A DNA stretch of 64,000 bases, taken from positions 1 to 64,000 of the forward strand of contig CAYLYZ010000020.1 of assembly GCA_964387885.1 (NCBI GenBank). Direction: 5' to 3'. Positions 17,501-25,800 of the stretch are shown piece by piece. Position 1 is the stretch's first letter, and the number at the start of each line of letters is the position of its first letter. A program made the position numbers and the translations under genes. Under the pieces are notes generated by a model that saw only the letters and a program-made list of their open reading frames with translations, was not told where the DNA came from and made no database searches. This DNA comes from JABGPL01 sp964387885. GTDB lineage: Bacteria > Electryoneota > AABM5-125-24 > Hatepunaeales > Hatepunaeaceae.

Positions 17501-19815
17501 TGAATAATCAGTGGTCCCGCGCAATGTGCTGGGTTGATGATCATCCTGACGGTCAGCTTTGGCTCGGTACAAATAACCATGTCTGGCAATTCTTCGTAGA
17601 CACGGACAACTGGCGGGCGGAACTTGTTCAGGATTTCCAGGTTGCATCAGATAATGAGTGGTGTGCAATTGGGCACGATGGAGAAAATCTCTGGCGAGGA
17701 AACAGTCTGGACAACCAGCGGGTAATCGTCTATGACGAAGGTGTTGCCGAACTTCGGTGGTTCTCCTATGAGCCCAGTGATGGCACTCTCGAACCTGATG
17801 AAGATACAGAGGTTATACTCACTTTGAATGCCGAGAGTATTCTTGGTGGGCTATATGAGGTGGAATTTAACATTTTCAGCAACGATCCGGTAGAGATTGA
17901 CGAAGTTCCGGACGTTACAATTCCGATCACTTTTGACGTTTCGGGAATTCCGGATATCGATGTTGATCCGGGTGGTTCCGGTCATGGACGCATTGATTTT
18001 GAAAACGTTTATCTCGGGCAATCCGCAACTGTTATGGCTAATGTGCTCAGTAGTGGTAGTGACGAATTGGTAATAGAAGACATCGTTACTGACAACGAAG
18101 TGTTCGACATCACGGATGAGGTTGAATTCCCGATTGTAATTCAAGCTGAAGACGAAACGTTAATACCAATCACATATGAGCCGGTTGAGGCGGGAAGAAA
18201 TCAGCGAGGCACATTGCTCTTCATGACTAATGTCGAGGAGTGGGAGGATGGTTATCCAGTGAGTGTCACAGGAGACGCTCTTGTTGCACCGGAGATTCGT
18301 CTTTCTGCTGACCGACATGATTTCGGAGTTACTCCGGAGGTGAATGACAGGGTGAGTTGGACACTCGAAGTTTTTAATGATGGTGGGGATGATCTGGACG
18401 TTGAGGTCGAAGTAGAAGGTGAGGTATTTACCTCTTTCGCACGGGCATTTTCAGTCCGTCCGGATAGATCCCGAGATGTCAGGATACGATTCCGACCGAA
18501 TGAAGAAGGTGAGCATGTTGGTCGTCTTATCATTCGAAGTAATGATCCGGTTAATCCTGTACTATTTGTCGGACTTCGAGGTTTCTGTGGAGATATTAGA
18601 CTCCCTCATCTGACCGTTAGTTTGAGTGAGGGTTGGAACATAAGTTCGATCAACGTCGATCCTTTGGAGTTCTATCCAGATGAAGATGCAGATGGTCCCG
18701 ATGTAATCAGAATGTTTGAACAGGCTCGAATCGACGATGATAATCATCGAGTTGAGCTTCTCAAGGACGAAGATGGCAGATTCTGGGCACCGTCATTTAA
18801 TTTCAGTAACATCCCCCATTGGAATCTTACTGAGGGCTACCAGATCAAGATGACCGAAGATTTCGAGGTCGTATTTGAAGGAGTGCCAATTCCTCCAGAT
18901 GCAGATATTCCCCTTGAACCAGGTTGGAACCTCATTGCATATTTCCCGACCTACGACCTTGATGCAAGTGGTCCGGATTTCTATGTCCTTTCCCCAATAA
19001 TAGATAACGTTGAGTTGGCGAAGGACTCTGAAGGCCGGTTTCTGTCACCTTTATTCGGATTCTCAAACATGTTACCCTGGACTGAAGGACAGGGTTACCA
19101 GGTCAATGTGTCCGGTGATGAAGAAATTGTATTGAACTATCCACCTGAACAAGAGGAAGCAGCTTTCGCGCTTGCCTTTGAGGATCAAGTTGGTCACTGG
19201 GCGGCTCCGATTCCAACCGGCGAGAACATGAGTCTACTTGTTAATAGTATAACTGATTACGAGTTTGCGGAAGATGACCAGATCGCTGCCTACAGTTCTT
19301 CAGGTGTCTTATTAGGTACCGGAAATGTCAGAAATGGGAGGATTGGATTAGCAATCTGGGGTGATGATGAATCAACTAAATCGATTGAAGGTGCATTACC
19401 AGACGAACTGTTCAAACTCAAATTCTGGAATTCGGTGAATATTGTTGAGCGTGATTTGGAAGTTGAATTAATCCACGCAGGAAATGGTCTGGTTTACGAA
19501 GTCAACTCTCTTGTTGTGGTCGACGCAAATATTCAAGTAGCAATACCTGATGATTATTACCTGTCTCAGAACTATCCGAATCCGTTCAATAACATTACCA
19601 GATTGGCTTTCGGTATGGTTGAGAAGGGTGATGTTTCGATTTGGGTTTATGACCTGTCCGGACGTATTGTGACTACGCTAATCAATGGTGAAGTAAATGC
19701 TGGTAATCACGAAGTGATTTGGGAGGCGAGTTCAACAACTTCAGGCATATACTTGATTAAAATGCAGACATCATCCGGATTCAAAGCTGTCCGGAAAGTA
19801 ATGTTAATTAAATAG
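8521..19815 (+). CDS. Giant secreted protein (3764 aa) with triplicated module pair and T9SS sorting domain
   Basis: A strong GAGGAGG ribosome site precedes the ATG. A signal peptide ends near LLLANPLFG. Module A (about 195 residues, with WTFPFWDREFEQIY-IDSDGW, nidogen-like) occurs at about 76-270, 991-1187 and 1915-2110. Module B (about 245 residues, with ERFVEYIDGGGGVYTE, like a class I glutamine amidotransferase/ThuA-type fold without a catalytic Cys I can identify) occurs at about 500-747, 1426-1670 and 2356-2600. ASH sandwiches separate them. A propeller (about 2850-3074), more ASH domains, a duplicated GWN..GYQ(V/I) module (about 3361-3544) and a type IX sorting domain (from about 3679, NYPNPFN) complete the protein. 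It is probably a surface-attached fibre or binding protein. No enzyme activity can be claimed. Confidence 0.88.
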   Translation: MQRNDKLLLLFLCLLLANPLFGQITADPEELNFNDTPTGAIFTEEITLTNNGDAEIGFTAVVETIDPDRNFGPARDRRNDPDDMSYEWRDNLEDDGPEFEWINLADYENVRNFQLGDDQNTGAVPIGWTFPFWDREFEQIFIDSDGWTSFTYGGRDISVDARNYPSQANGVRENTIAVFNTDYGNARVGFWTNENDQAIISWVGNNQHHHQLILHESGLAVMQYGQAIQNRGCMGVGANLGDGEHGFFICGDDRNYLTDGRAIGFGPGNGWLSWIVVTPEAGDIPGDDEFPVNLNINAVGLEEDDYAAEVTFSFDEGRDIVIPVSMNIIEGPAIYTEAMEWDFGDAWIGFDNEAVILVENVGYEDLVIEEITSDDPDNFHGEDPPDRGWRLDPGDVVEIFIYTSPVEPGEVDGVLTFISNALNAPEYQFPVHANGLLPPIISIELDEIEDDMNTGDVEEYAVTVVNDGDHDLIYEVDHEFIGERRDQVSRSVRSTNNPPGPRRDEVDLGGMMFAVLQDERAWQWLDDMMMEQDPLLTRNGDDANYVTFRGWDAWNEINFEEYDAIVYAGGRQSGNFHNAFNQNLERFVEYIDGGGGVYTETGDRNSPIRIPGGFNNDSDGNNNGTLVVSPDSNDDNYSLLAEIFHESQPDFWNEGEVIEGNSFLHSSYSLGQFDEALDNGTIEWWQNIAVPQGRQTAGVVAYGIGSGTVMAVGHPIGYGWNRWRGEGNWGSMAAEILYYLTEMGGNNWISYEPTEGVIEPDSDTDIIVILDAAGLLTGDYQCDLMISSNAPNNPNAIIPVIIHVTGAPDLQVVWANEAGYPDLIDWNRAYDEVFSGGPYDIVVDLCNEGTEVLHVEDVMSEHEYFFADFEQEFEIEAGESIEMTFTYESPEDEPGDFEGVMIISSDDPNTPEYQIPLHAESTQPPLIVVDPEAFDEEVHIGSHVEHVINIGNEGEALLHGIIEIEVLEEPDRDVVVRNVRKTSPDRTLYRDRRNEPDDMGYEWRDNLEDDGPEFEWIDLNDFDNVRNFQLGDDQNTGAVALGWTFPFWDREFEQIYIDSDGWTSFTYGGRDISVDARNYPSQANGVRENTIAVFNTDYGRANVNFWTNGSDQAIVSWIGNDQHHHQLILNDRGLGVMQYGQNIQNRGCMGVGVNLGDGQHGFFICGDDRNYLTDGRAIGFGPARGWTSWISVDTEEFEVEPGADNDVVMTLDAGGLDLGQYAGVVRFLSNDPANPEIEVGVDYLVRGAPDVDPVWEEDFGYPDIVDWNLAYEEVFTGGPYEIIVEISNLGTRSLTITDIYSEHEYFSSTFEGEDRLRVDETIEVGFIFDAPADDPGDFNANMIIESNDPDEEELSIRLHAEAERPPIIDADPVGIEDEIITGAQVEYTVTLSNSGDATLIWDSEWEVMEAPDLDRLNRQVRQTESNVGPCRDEVDIEGMRFACFQDNGNWGWLDEGWRRDPLLNNDNFVSYRNGNSWNDVDFNEFNAIVMSTYDQRFNNQYNANLERFCEYIDGGGALYAEMGDANRGLRTPGGIMNDWGINSNNGFLAVSPDPDDGNYSLFAEICHESQPNFWELDECIEGNSWLHSGFQLAQFNEGVDEGTLEWFQVIAVHERDRNAPGAITYGYGGGTVMVVGHPVGHCWYNWTQEGQWGSIGAEILYYLTSAGGMRGWFTFEPTEGEIDQDEEEDVFIHINGIGLQEGLYVVNLHFLNNDPSNPDLVVEISLEIIGAPNIVLEWDEDYGFPDMIDWNAAYDELFSGGPYNIPVQISNSGTDPLEIEEFISDNEFFMTDVEDELELDPDEETEVNFIFNAPAEEPGDYDATITIVSNDPDDGELEVILHAEALSPPVISIDPLAIEIEAFSGAFEEHIINVSNEGEATLQGEIDIVVLEEEDRDNTYRSMRNIDSYRSPLRDRRNEPDDMGYEWRDNLEDDGPEFEWLDLNDFENVRNFQLGDDQNTGAVPLGWTFPFWDREFEQIYIDSDGWTSFTYGGRDIGVDARNYPIQANGVRENTIAVFNTDYGNARVGFWTNESDQAIISWVGNNQHNHQLILFESGLSVMQYGQNIQNRGCMGVGANLGDGEHGFFICGDDRNYLTDGRAIAFGPARAWLSWISMEVETFELEQNEDVDLGLYINAEGLEGGDYEAEVHFLNNDPSNPDAVVSVIMDVTPAPDIVVEWDELIGWPNIIDWNEAFEEVFAGGPYVIPIQITNGGLEVLCIEGAESDNEYFYSDFEGEFELGVDESVEVNFFFDAEEPGDYNEIMVITSDDPDEMELEIRLHGEASAPPRIAVEPLEISDDLNDGETDEHSFVIANEGEAVLRWQTEFETISEPEPGDQRDRGVRSMRRTDGSQIGPRRDEVDLDGMIFAVLQDERAWQWLDEMMMEQDPLLTRNGDDANYVTFRGGDAWNNIDFEEYDAIVYAGGRQSGNFHNAYNQNLERFVEYIDGGGGVYTETGDRNAQIRIPGGFNNDSDGNNNGTLVVSPDPNADNYSFLAEIFHESQPDFWNEGEVIEGNSFLHSSYSLGQFDQALDNGTIEWWQNIAVPQGRQTAGVVAYGIGSGTVMAVGHPIGYGWNRWRGEGNWGSMAAEILFYLTEMGGSKWCIFETTEGEIEPDNEEEFFLTLGGEGLYEGHYDGDLHIFNNDPSDPDVIVNIGLDVTGLPQVEAVWDEEFGYPDRINWNRAYPEALYSGGSYPVPITFINHGMGNLHVESIVNENEFFYAEPNEDFIVGFDFRRVVNFYINADEDGMHAGNMTIITDDPDNGEISIRCVGETTPPPRIVVDPDDPIEEALFVGESAEHALNITNEGEVDLVWWTDYVAREPGEERDQIRRGIRRVDPRESVSRDDPGDQLFQFDLRHQWIGGFDWDPDNNTMWVGSYSPNWIHSYVYDGNGNVEVDFDRQLNRNSMAMGYMDGIVYTNEWSNRTIYRYDTDGNNIGNVNSDCDEIMDYGTSKENGWLFAFNGNNRNIHVYDVNDNYQRIGMINGPQVYNQMNNQWSRAMCWVDDHPDGQLWLGTNNHVWQFFVDTDNWRAELVQDFQVASDNEWCAIGHDGENLWRGNSLDNQRVIVYDEGVAELRWFSYEPSDGTLEPDEDTEVILTLNAESILGGLYEVEFNIFSNDPVEIDEVPDVTIPITFDVSGIPDIDVDPGGSGHGRIDFENVYLGQSATVMANVLSSGSDELVIEDIVTDNEVFDITDEVEFPIVIQAEDETLIPITYEPVEAGRNQRGTLLFMTNVEEWEDGYPVSVTGDALVAPEIRLSADRHDFGVTPEVNDRVSWTLEVFNDGGDDLDVEVEVEGEVFTSFARAFSVRPDRSRDVRIRFRPNEEGEHVGRLIIRSNDPVNPVLFVGLRGFCGDIRLPHLTVSLSEGWNISSINVDPLEFYPDEDADGPDVIRMFEQARIDDDNHRVELLKDEDGRFWAPSFNFSNIPHWNLTEGYQIKMTEDFEVVFEGVPIPPDADIPLEPGWNLIAYFPTYDLDASGPDFYVLSPIIDNVELAKDSEGRFLSPLFGFSNMLPWTEGQGYQVNVSGDEEIVLNYPPEQEEAAFALAFEDQVGHWAAPIPTGENMSLLVNSITDYEFAEDDQIAAYSSSGVLLGTGNVRNGRIGLAIWGDDESTKSIEGALPDELFKLKFWNSVNIVERDLEVELIHAGNGLVYEVNSLVVVDANIQVAIPDDYYLSQNYPNPFNNITRLAFGMVEKGDVSIWVYDLSGRIVTTLINGEVNAGNHEVIWEASSTTSGIYLIKMQTSSGFKAVRKVMLIK
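8749..16330 (+). repeat. Three tandem A-B coding units of about 2.75 kb
   Basis: A modules begin near 8749, 11491 and 14263, and B modules near 10020, 12795 and 15588. The three A copies are nearly identical in protein (shared EWRDNLEDDGPEFEW) but differ at many third codon positions. B1 and B3 are almost identical, while B2 is clearly divergent and shorter. Confidence 0.9.
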
Positions 19816-19866
19816 GATGCATTAGAAAATGAAGGTTTTCGGATTTTCATTAACTTGCAGCACAAT

Positions 19867-19892
19867 CTCCCCCGGTTTGTTTACCGGGGGAG
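19867..19892 (+). terminator. Probable transcription terminator hairpin
   Basis: CTCCCCCGGT and ACCGGGGGAG pair over ten bases around a six-base loop, 52 bases after the stop of the 3764-residue gene. No U-tract follows, so it may be a pausing or mRNA-stabilising hairpin, but its position and strength fit a terminator. Confidence 0.6.
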
Positions 19893-19965
19893 CATTCGTG
19901 TGATACATATTAACTCTCTGACCTACCTAAATAAAGAGTATTTCTGAAGCACTTGTTTAGTCTCG

Positions 19966-20034
19966 CGTAGGGGTAAATTTATTGAGCCCTTCTATCATCA
20001 CGAATTTAAAGGGCTTGATAAATCAGCCCCTACG
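19966..20034. repeat. Imperfect 69-bp palindromic repeat element
   Basis: The sequence opens with CGTAGGGG and closes with CCCCTACG. The inner arms (AATTTATTGAGCCC and GGGCTTGATAAATC) also pair imperfectly, and a small GAGCCCTTC/AAAGGGCTT inner match lies near the centre. The layout is that of a dispersed intergenic palindromic element rather than a terminator. Only one copy of this type is seen in the window. Confidence 0.6.
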
Positions 20035-20099
20035 TGGATTTACTTCTAAGCAGTGTTATTAAGACTCAGACGGGATGCAGTTAGCTAAACATTTCTCCA

Positions 20100-21380
20100 A
20101 TGACATTGAAAAAAAAGAAAAAAACAAACATAATAGATAACAAAATAACTCAGGAAAAAAACTACAGTTTAGTCCCTCTAATCCAGTATATACTATTCGT
20201 TCTCCTTGTTTGCATAACTCCTTTTGTATTCGTAACTAAATTCATGCTGGGAGGTATTCACCAGATATCCCATGCATCCTGGAACCTGTTTGGATTACAA
20301 TTTCCGGTTATCGGTACGTTGACGGTGGTAGCTCTGATATTCTTTCTTATCTGGCAGAGAAGAAAAATCACTAAAAAGCGTATTATAGGAAGCATGGTAG
20401 TAATAGCAATGATACTTTTAGGGCATATCGTCCAGGATGTATACTACAATATATGTTTATACGATCTTCAAATGAATTGGCACTATATTACATATGGTGC
20501 GTATATTTTTATGTTTTTCCAGGCATTCAATAGACCAAATTCGCATTTGCCGAGGGTTATTCTTGCAGCTTTCTTTTCAGCAGTCGGATTGTCCGTAATA
20601 GATGAAATCTTCCAACTGCTTTTAACAATGCGAGTTTTTGACGTGAGTGATATAGCAAAAGATGCCTGGGGAGCTGCCATTGGATTTGTACTGATGTTTT
20701 TTGTGACAGAAACACACGGAACGAAAGAATTCAATTTAGGTCGATTAATTGATGAAAGGGGTTTTTCCTATTTGAGAAATCCGTGCCATACGTTGTTACT
20801 GATATCCATTTTAGCATTAACTCTCCTCCTCCTCAGCCCACTGCTCACTGATCATGCTTATATTGCCACTTTTATAATTTCCTGGGTTGCATTTATCTTA
20901 TTAGTGTTAGGTGTTATACATCTGATCAGGCATGCTCGAATCAGGATTGCCTTGATTAGTTTATTGTTTCTATCGGCAATACTACTGTCTGGAAGTTTTC
21001 TTAAGCACAGAAAAGGTTTTATTAACTTCGCTTCACCCAATTTAATAGTTTACAAAGGGATTCCGTTTCCGTTTTTCGATTTGATGATTTATCCGAATGG
21101 AATGCCAAGATTGTCGGATAAAAAGACAATTTTCAATGACCGTGATCATTTCTATCTCCTTGGACAGGACCCCGATATCCTTCTGATTGGTTGTGGATTT
21201 CCCAAAGATCGCAGCATGGGTAAATTTGAAGGGGAGAGTACGCTATTTGTTTATAATCCATATACGGGAAAGGCTACTCAAAAAATAATTCTGAACACCT
21301 CAGACGCATGCAAGATATATAATCAGATGCGAAAAGAAGAGAAAAATGTTATGTTCGTTATTCACAGTTCAGGCTTATAG
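20100..21380 (+). CDS. VanZ-like membrane protein fused to Mth938-like domain
   Basis: A 426-residue polytopic membrane protein. Hydrophobic spans fill roughly residues 20-330. The VanZ-like signature is AVGLSVIDEIFQLLL...RVFDVSDIAKDAWGAAIGF at about 160-205, the family's DE(x)xQ...R.fd..Di..n..Ga pattern. VanZ relatives are membrane proteins linked to glycopeptide tolerance or envelope stress, with unclear chemistry. The last 90-100 residues read FDLMIYPNG...DPDILLIGCG...ILNTSDACKIYNQM and match the Mth938/NDUFAF3-type (DUF498) fold by eye, which is normally a free soluble protein. The start lacks a clear ribosome site. The TPR gene follows after 18 bases, so the two are probably co-transcribed. 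VanZ call likely; C-terminal call plausible. Confidence 0.75.
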   Translation: MTLKKKKKTNIIDNKITQEKNYSLVPLIQYILFVLLVCITPFVFVTKFMLGGIHQISHASWNLFGLQFPVIGTLTVVALIFFLIWQRRKITKKRIIGSMVVIAMILLGHIVQDVYYNICLYDLQMNWHYITYGAYIFMFFQAFNRPNSHLPRVILAAFFSAVGLSVIDEIFQLLLTMRVFDVSDIAKDAWGAAIGFVLMFFVTETHGTKEFNLGRLIDERGFSYLRNPCHTLLLISILALTLLLLSPLLTDHAYIATFIISWVAFILLVLGVIHLIRHARIRIALISLLFLSAILLSGSFLKHRKGFINFASPNLIVYKGIPFPFFDLMIYPNGMPRLSDKKTIFNDRDHFYLLGQDPDILLIGCGFPKDRSMGKFEGESTLFVYNPYTGKATQKIILNTSDACKIYNQMRKEEKNVMFVIHSSGL

Positions 21381-21398
21381 ATATCTGGTTTAATTATT

Positions 21399-22403
21399 AT
21401 GTCTAAAGGAGAAACAAACATACTGAACAGTGATCAAACGAGGGAAAAGCGGCATTCTATTGGGTGGATGGTTGTATTCGTACCCTTGACCGTTGTTATT
21501 CTGATTACGTTTCTGGAAGATATTCCCTGGATCTCATCTCATTCCGAATCCGGGATGCAGGCTGAGGTTCTCGAGCTGATCAAAACGGGTGAAAGGGCAT
21601 TGAATAATGGCCAATTCAATGAAGCCTACCGGTGTTTTGTGACCGCGATTAATCAAAAACCTGATCTGGTTGAGTCCTATTATAACATGGGAGAGCTTTA
21701 CTGCCGAATGGGAAATGACAGCCTTGCGTCAATATGGTTAAACCGTGCTCTTAACCTGAATCCGAGAGGAAAGCATAACATCTATAAACTTCTGGGAACA
21801 ATTGCTTCTAAAAATGGTGATTTTAATAAAGCTTTAAAATATTTAACTGCTGCAACTGAATTCGGAATTGATGCGTGGTCAACCTGGAATGCAATTGGTG
21901 AACTGGAAATGAAACGCAAGGATTACCCGGCTGCAATCAGGGCATATCATGAGGTTATTAAAGCCTGGCCAACATTAGAAAACCTCTATGTCGATCTTTG
22001 GAAGCGGAAATTATACTCCGAGGACGATGGTGATTGTTTGGAAGATGCCAAAAGACATCTCAAAGAAAAGATCTCGAGCGAGGTTCTTGCACCTTACAAT
22101 TCATCAATTGCGATCAGAATCCTGAATAGAAAACCGGAAATTGAGCATGACTATTTAAACCTTGCTTCTGCTTATGAAAAAAACGGGCAGACTAATCTGG
22201 CAATATTTCATTTACGAAGTGCTCTTGACAACATACCTGAAGCTCTGATGATATATAATCAGTTAGGGATTTATCTTGCAAAATCAGATAGTCTTGAGGA
22301 GGCTGAAAAGGTATTCAAAAAAGCTCTACGAATTGATCCGGGAAACAAGAGTTTTCAGAAGAATATCAAGCATTTACGGAGACTGTTAGTGAAGGAGAGA
22401 TAA
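21399..22403 (+). CDS. Membrane-anchored TPR protein
   Basis: A 334-residue protein with a short cytoplasmic start, one membrane span (about residues 24-42, WMVVFVPLTVVILITFLED) and a periplasmic or surface-facing array of tetratricopeptide repeats from about residue 50 to the end. Clear repeats include GQFNEAYRCFVTAINQKPDL, GDFNKALKYLTAATEFG and DSLEEAEKVFKKALRIDPGN. TPRs mediate protein-protein contacts; no catalytic motif is present. It lies 18 bases behind the VanZ-like gene, suggesting that they share a message and perhaps an envelope role. The start at 21399 is preceded by the T-rich end of the upstream gene with only weak ribosome-site character. Partner unknown. Confidence 0.85.
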   Translation: MSKGETNILNSDQTREKRHSIGWMVVFVPLTVVILITFLEDIPWISSHSESGMQAEVLELIKTGERALNNGQFNEAYRCFVTAINQKPDLVESYYNMGELYCRMGNDSLASIWLNRALNLNPRGKHNIYKLLGTIASKNGDFNKALKYLTAATEFGIDAWSTWNAIGELEMKRKDYPAAIRAYHEVIKAWPTLENLYVDLWKRKLYSEDDGDCLEDAKRHLKEKISSEVLAPYNSSIAIRILNRKPEIEHDYLNLASAYEKNGQTNLAIFHLRSALDNIPEALMIYNQLGIYLAKSDSLEEAEKVFKKALRIDPGNKSFQKNIKHLRRLLVKER

Positions 22404-22727
22404 GGATGTTATAATTGTGTATATTCTATCCGCTCTATCGCAGTCTGCATCTCTTTAATTACTCTTTATTGTATTTCAACATATAAATAATCCCTGTCCG
22501 GAGTTCCTGTGATACGGAGAGTTTCTTTCCAGTCAATCAGAAGTCTTGAAATCAGACCGAACAGATTTCGATCTATATCTTGCAGTCTCCGTTTTTTTTG
22601 TTTACGTTTCAGGGTGAGTTCACATTTTAGATTAATTGACAAAAACCTAATCATATGGGATGCTATTCTTCGACATCTCCAAAATACCGTAAAGTAGATT
22701 CACTTACTATAACAGTAACAGCAAATA

Positions 22728-22748
22728 TTTGAGGTAGAAGACCTCAAA
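22728..22748 (+). promoter_or_regulatory. Hairpin 1 upstream of 2165-aa gene
   Basis: TTTGAGGT-AGAAG-ACCTCAAA, a perfect eight-base-pair stem with a five-base loop, 86 bases before the start codon. Position suggests a terminator of the upstream genes or a leader structure. Confidence 0.45.
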
Positions 22749-22761
22749 ACCACAACATATA

Positions 22762-22786
22762 GTATGCACCTTAGTAAAGTGCATAC
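22762..22786 (+). promoter_or_regulatory. Hairpin 2 / operator-like palindrome
   Basis: GTATGCAC and GTGCATAC, a perfect eight-base inverted repeat with a nine-base spacer, 48 bases before the ATG at 22834. The size and spacing suit either a dimeric repressor site or a second leader hairpin. Confidence 0.4.
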
Positions 22787-22833
22787 ATAGATAAATCAAA
22801 CAGGCAGTAATTATTTTACTCAGGATTGAACAG

Positions 22834-25800
22834 ATGAAAACGCTCCGATTTACCACACTACAATTACTTGTTACTTTTCTGCTCGTTGCTACTCTGTCCG
22901 CACAAGATCTATTTATTGATCCGGAACGATTTGAAGAGGAGATCTCTGCAGATGAAAATCTCGAATTAATCCTCAGGTTGTTCAACGAGGGTGATAGCCC
23001 GATCGAATGGAGGTTAGCAAGACAGGTTCGCCTGGTAGCGGGGCAAGAGGTTGAGGATGCGATTCGATTTGTCAACAATGAGAATTATGAAGTTGATGAT
23101 TTAATCAGACAATACGATGACAGAATTGGGGGGAATCCGTTTTATTATGATGGAGAATTGGTGTGGTTTTATGATAGTGGTTGGCGTGGATACTCAGGCT
23201 TTAATCCTTTCACCGGTGAGATTACAAACTGGTTTCATAAAGAAGAGGGTATGTGGATAACTGGTATTATAGATGGCAATTTCTGGTTTCATCAAATAAA
23301 TACTCCCTTAGATATCGAATATGTTTATAATAGAAATGGTGAATTAATTGATCAATTTGATTTTCCATTCGATGGTGTTCACAAACTCCGATATATTGCT
23401 GAAAGAAATTGCTTGATGGGGGTAAAGAATAGACAATTATGGGTATTTGATCCTGAGGAACTAAACCTTATCAGAATAATTGATCTTGAACAGGAACTGG
23501 GAATTCAAAACCAACAGTTAATTCGGTTTGATGTTGGTGGTTTTACCTGGGTACCACAACATGAGGACGGAGAGCTGTGGGTAGCTATTTATAGAAGGAT
23601 GTTAGTTTATCAAATTGATGTAGATGAAAATTGGAACCTCACATTATCCCAATCATTTCTCACTTTTCAAAACGATGAATCAAGTATTATTCACAATGGA
23701 GAAAATCTGTGGCGTGGATGGTTTGTGTATGAAGATGGTATTTCAGAATTTCCCTGGTTTGACATTGATAAAGACTCAGGTGTGATCGAAGCTGGAGGTG
23801 ATGAAGAATTATTAATCACTTTTAATGGGAATTTTTGTGAGGAAGGAGAATATGAGATTATATTACAAGTTTTGGAGAATAACTCAATTGAACCACTTTA
23901 TGAAGTACGAGTAAACGTTATTGTTAGTGGTGAGCCGCATATTGAACTTTCCTGGGAGCATGATGATAATGAAAACCTGATTAACTGGGGCGATTACTTT
24001 GAAGACCTTTATACATTTAGCACAAGGACAGTACCGGTAGCGATTCTTAATTCAGGCACCAGCGTATTAACTGTTGAGAATATAAGTATTGAAGGCGGTA
24101 CTTTCAGCATAAATCAGGATGAAATGACAATTGAATGTAATGAACAAAACGAACTGCTTATTGAGTTCAATCCGCAGGAAGCAGGTTTTTATGAATCCCG
24201 TCTCTTCCTGACTACAAACGATCCGGAATCTGAACAAATAATAATTAGCCTACGCGCATTAGCAGTTCAACCACCCAGAATTGAAGTTGATTTAGATAAT
24301 CTTGTTGATGAAATTACGGTTGGAGAGGAAAACAGCCATGAATTATGTATTGATAATACTGGTAATTCCGAGTTAAGGTGGGAAGCACTGGTCGAACTAA
24401 CTGATCATCAATTTTCACTCCTGTTTCCAACTTATCAATTAGGCTATGACCCTCCGGACGTAAATCCCGGGGAAGTTGTAAGGAGTCTGCAGGTACCCTC
24501 AATTGGAATGTCTTGTATCACCTTTTTCGAGGATGTTATCGTATGTTTCTGCTCGGAAAATCTAATATTGCATTTGAATCCGGATAATGGTGAATTATTG
24601 TCATGCATATCCGTTGGGTGTGGTTTTAATGGTGCAACCTTCGATGGGGAAAATTTCTGGACGAGGTTCGTCAATCGGCAGTTTAACTTCCTTATTTTGG
24701 ATCGGGAGGGCATTATTCAGGATACGGTAGATCATTATAAATACCGACCATCCACATTAGGTTCAGACTATCAGGATTATATATTTACACAAAGAGATAG
24801 AGATGGTGGAATTTTTGTTTTATCAATAGAAACGCATGAGGAGATAGCCTACCTGGAAAATATCGAAGGTCTTATCAATGATGATATTCGTCGAATTATC
24901 TATGTCCCGACTCATCTGGAAGGACCACTCTGGATAGTTGGGGAAAGATCATTATATCAATTTTCTATTGATTTTGATAATGATTGGGAGGTTGAACTTG
25001 TTAATGAAATTGATTGGGAGCTTGATCGGCGCAGATTTCGTGATCTGAACATTAAAGGTCACGATGGTCGATATTTCTACTCAATGGACGAAAATAATAA
25101 TCTCTACTTTATTGAAGACGGAATAGAAGAATATTGCTGGGTGCAGGTTGAACCGAATTCTGGAGAATTGGAGTCCAACCAGACGGCCGAGATTGAAATT
25201 TTCATCGATCCATCTGGATTATTTGAAGGGGAATATAACGCTAACCTGCAAATTAATTCTAATGATCCGGTAAATCCCAATATTGTCATCCCTGTAAGTT
25301 TAGATGTAGAGGGAATTCCACAATTAGATTTAGATTGGGAATTCAGACGGGGACAAAACCAGATGGTTTGGAACAGGTCCTATCGGGACGTATTCCCTTT
25401 CACCGAATTTCCACTAACTATGCATTTCAGGAATGCCGGCACGGGTCCTCTCGAAATTGAAAGTATCAGTTGTAATAATGAACATTTTACCATCCAGGAA
25501 CAACAATTTATTATTCCCTGCCGCAGAGATCGTTCGGTTGAGATTTCCTTTGCCTGCGAGGAACCGGGTGAATACGAGGGAGAACTCCGAATTGAGTGTA
25601 ATGACCCGGATAACAACGAAATTTTAGTTGAACTCGAGGTTACAGTTGAACCAGGTCCAGTAATAACAGTAAATCCTGAACAGTTTGTGGAAGAAGCCAC
25701 ACAGGGAGAAAATGTTTCTTTACAAATTACAATTGACAATGAAGGAGAAAGCAGACTCGTTTATGAAATTACCCGAGAAGCGATTGAACCTGATGAAGAG

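Larger units (their letters stand above)
22404..22833. other. Intergenic region with two leader hairpins
   Basis: 430 bases between the TPR gene and the 2165-residue secreted protein. Two overlapping 62-codon open frames on opposite strands (22466-22697) mirror each other and look spurious. Two perfect hairpins lie near its end and are listed separately. I see no RNA gene or convincing promoter. Confidence 0.5.

Noticed and set aside
20071..20085. GG-N10-GC before the VanZ-like gene
   Set aside because: Spacing fits, but flanking bases match the consensus poorly and it is only 15 bases before the start codon.
22466..22697. Two opposing 62-codon frames in the gap before the 2165-residue gene
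   Set aside because: They overlap in antisense and neither has a ribosome site or recognisable motif.
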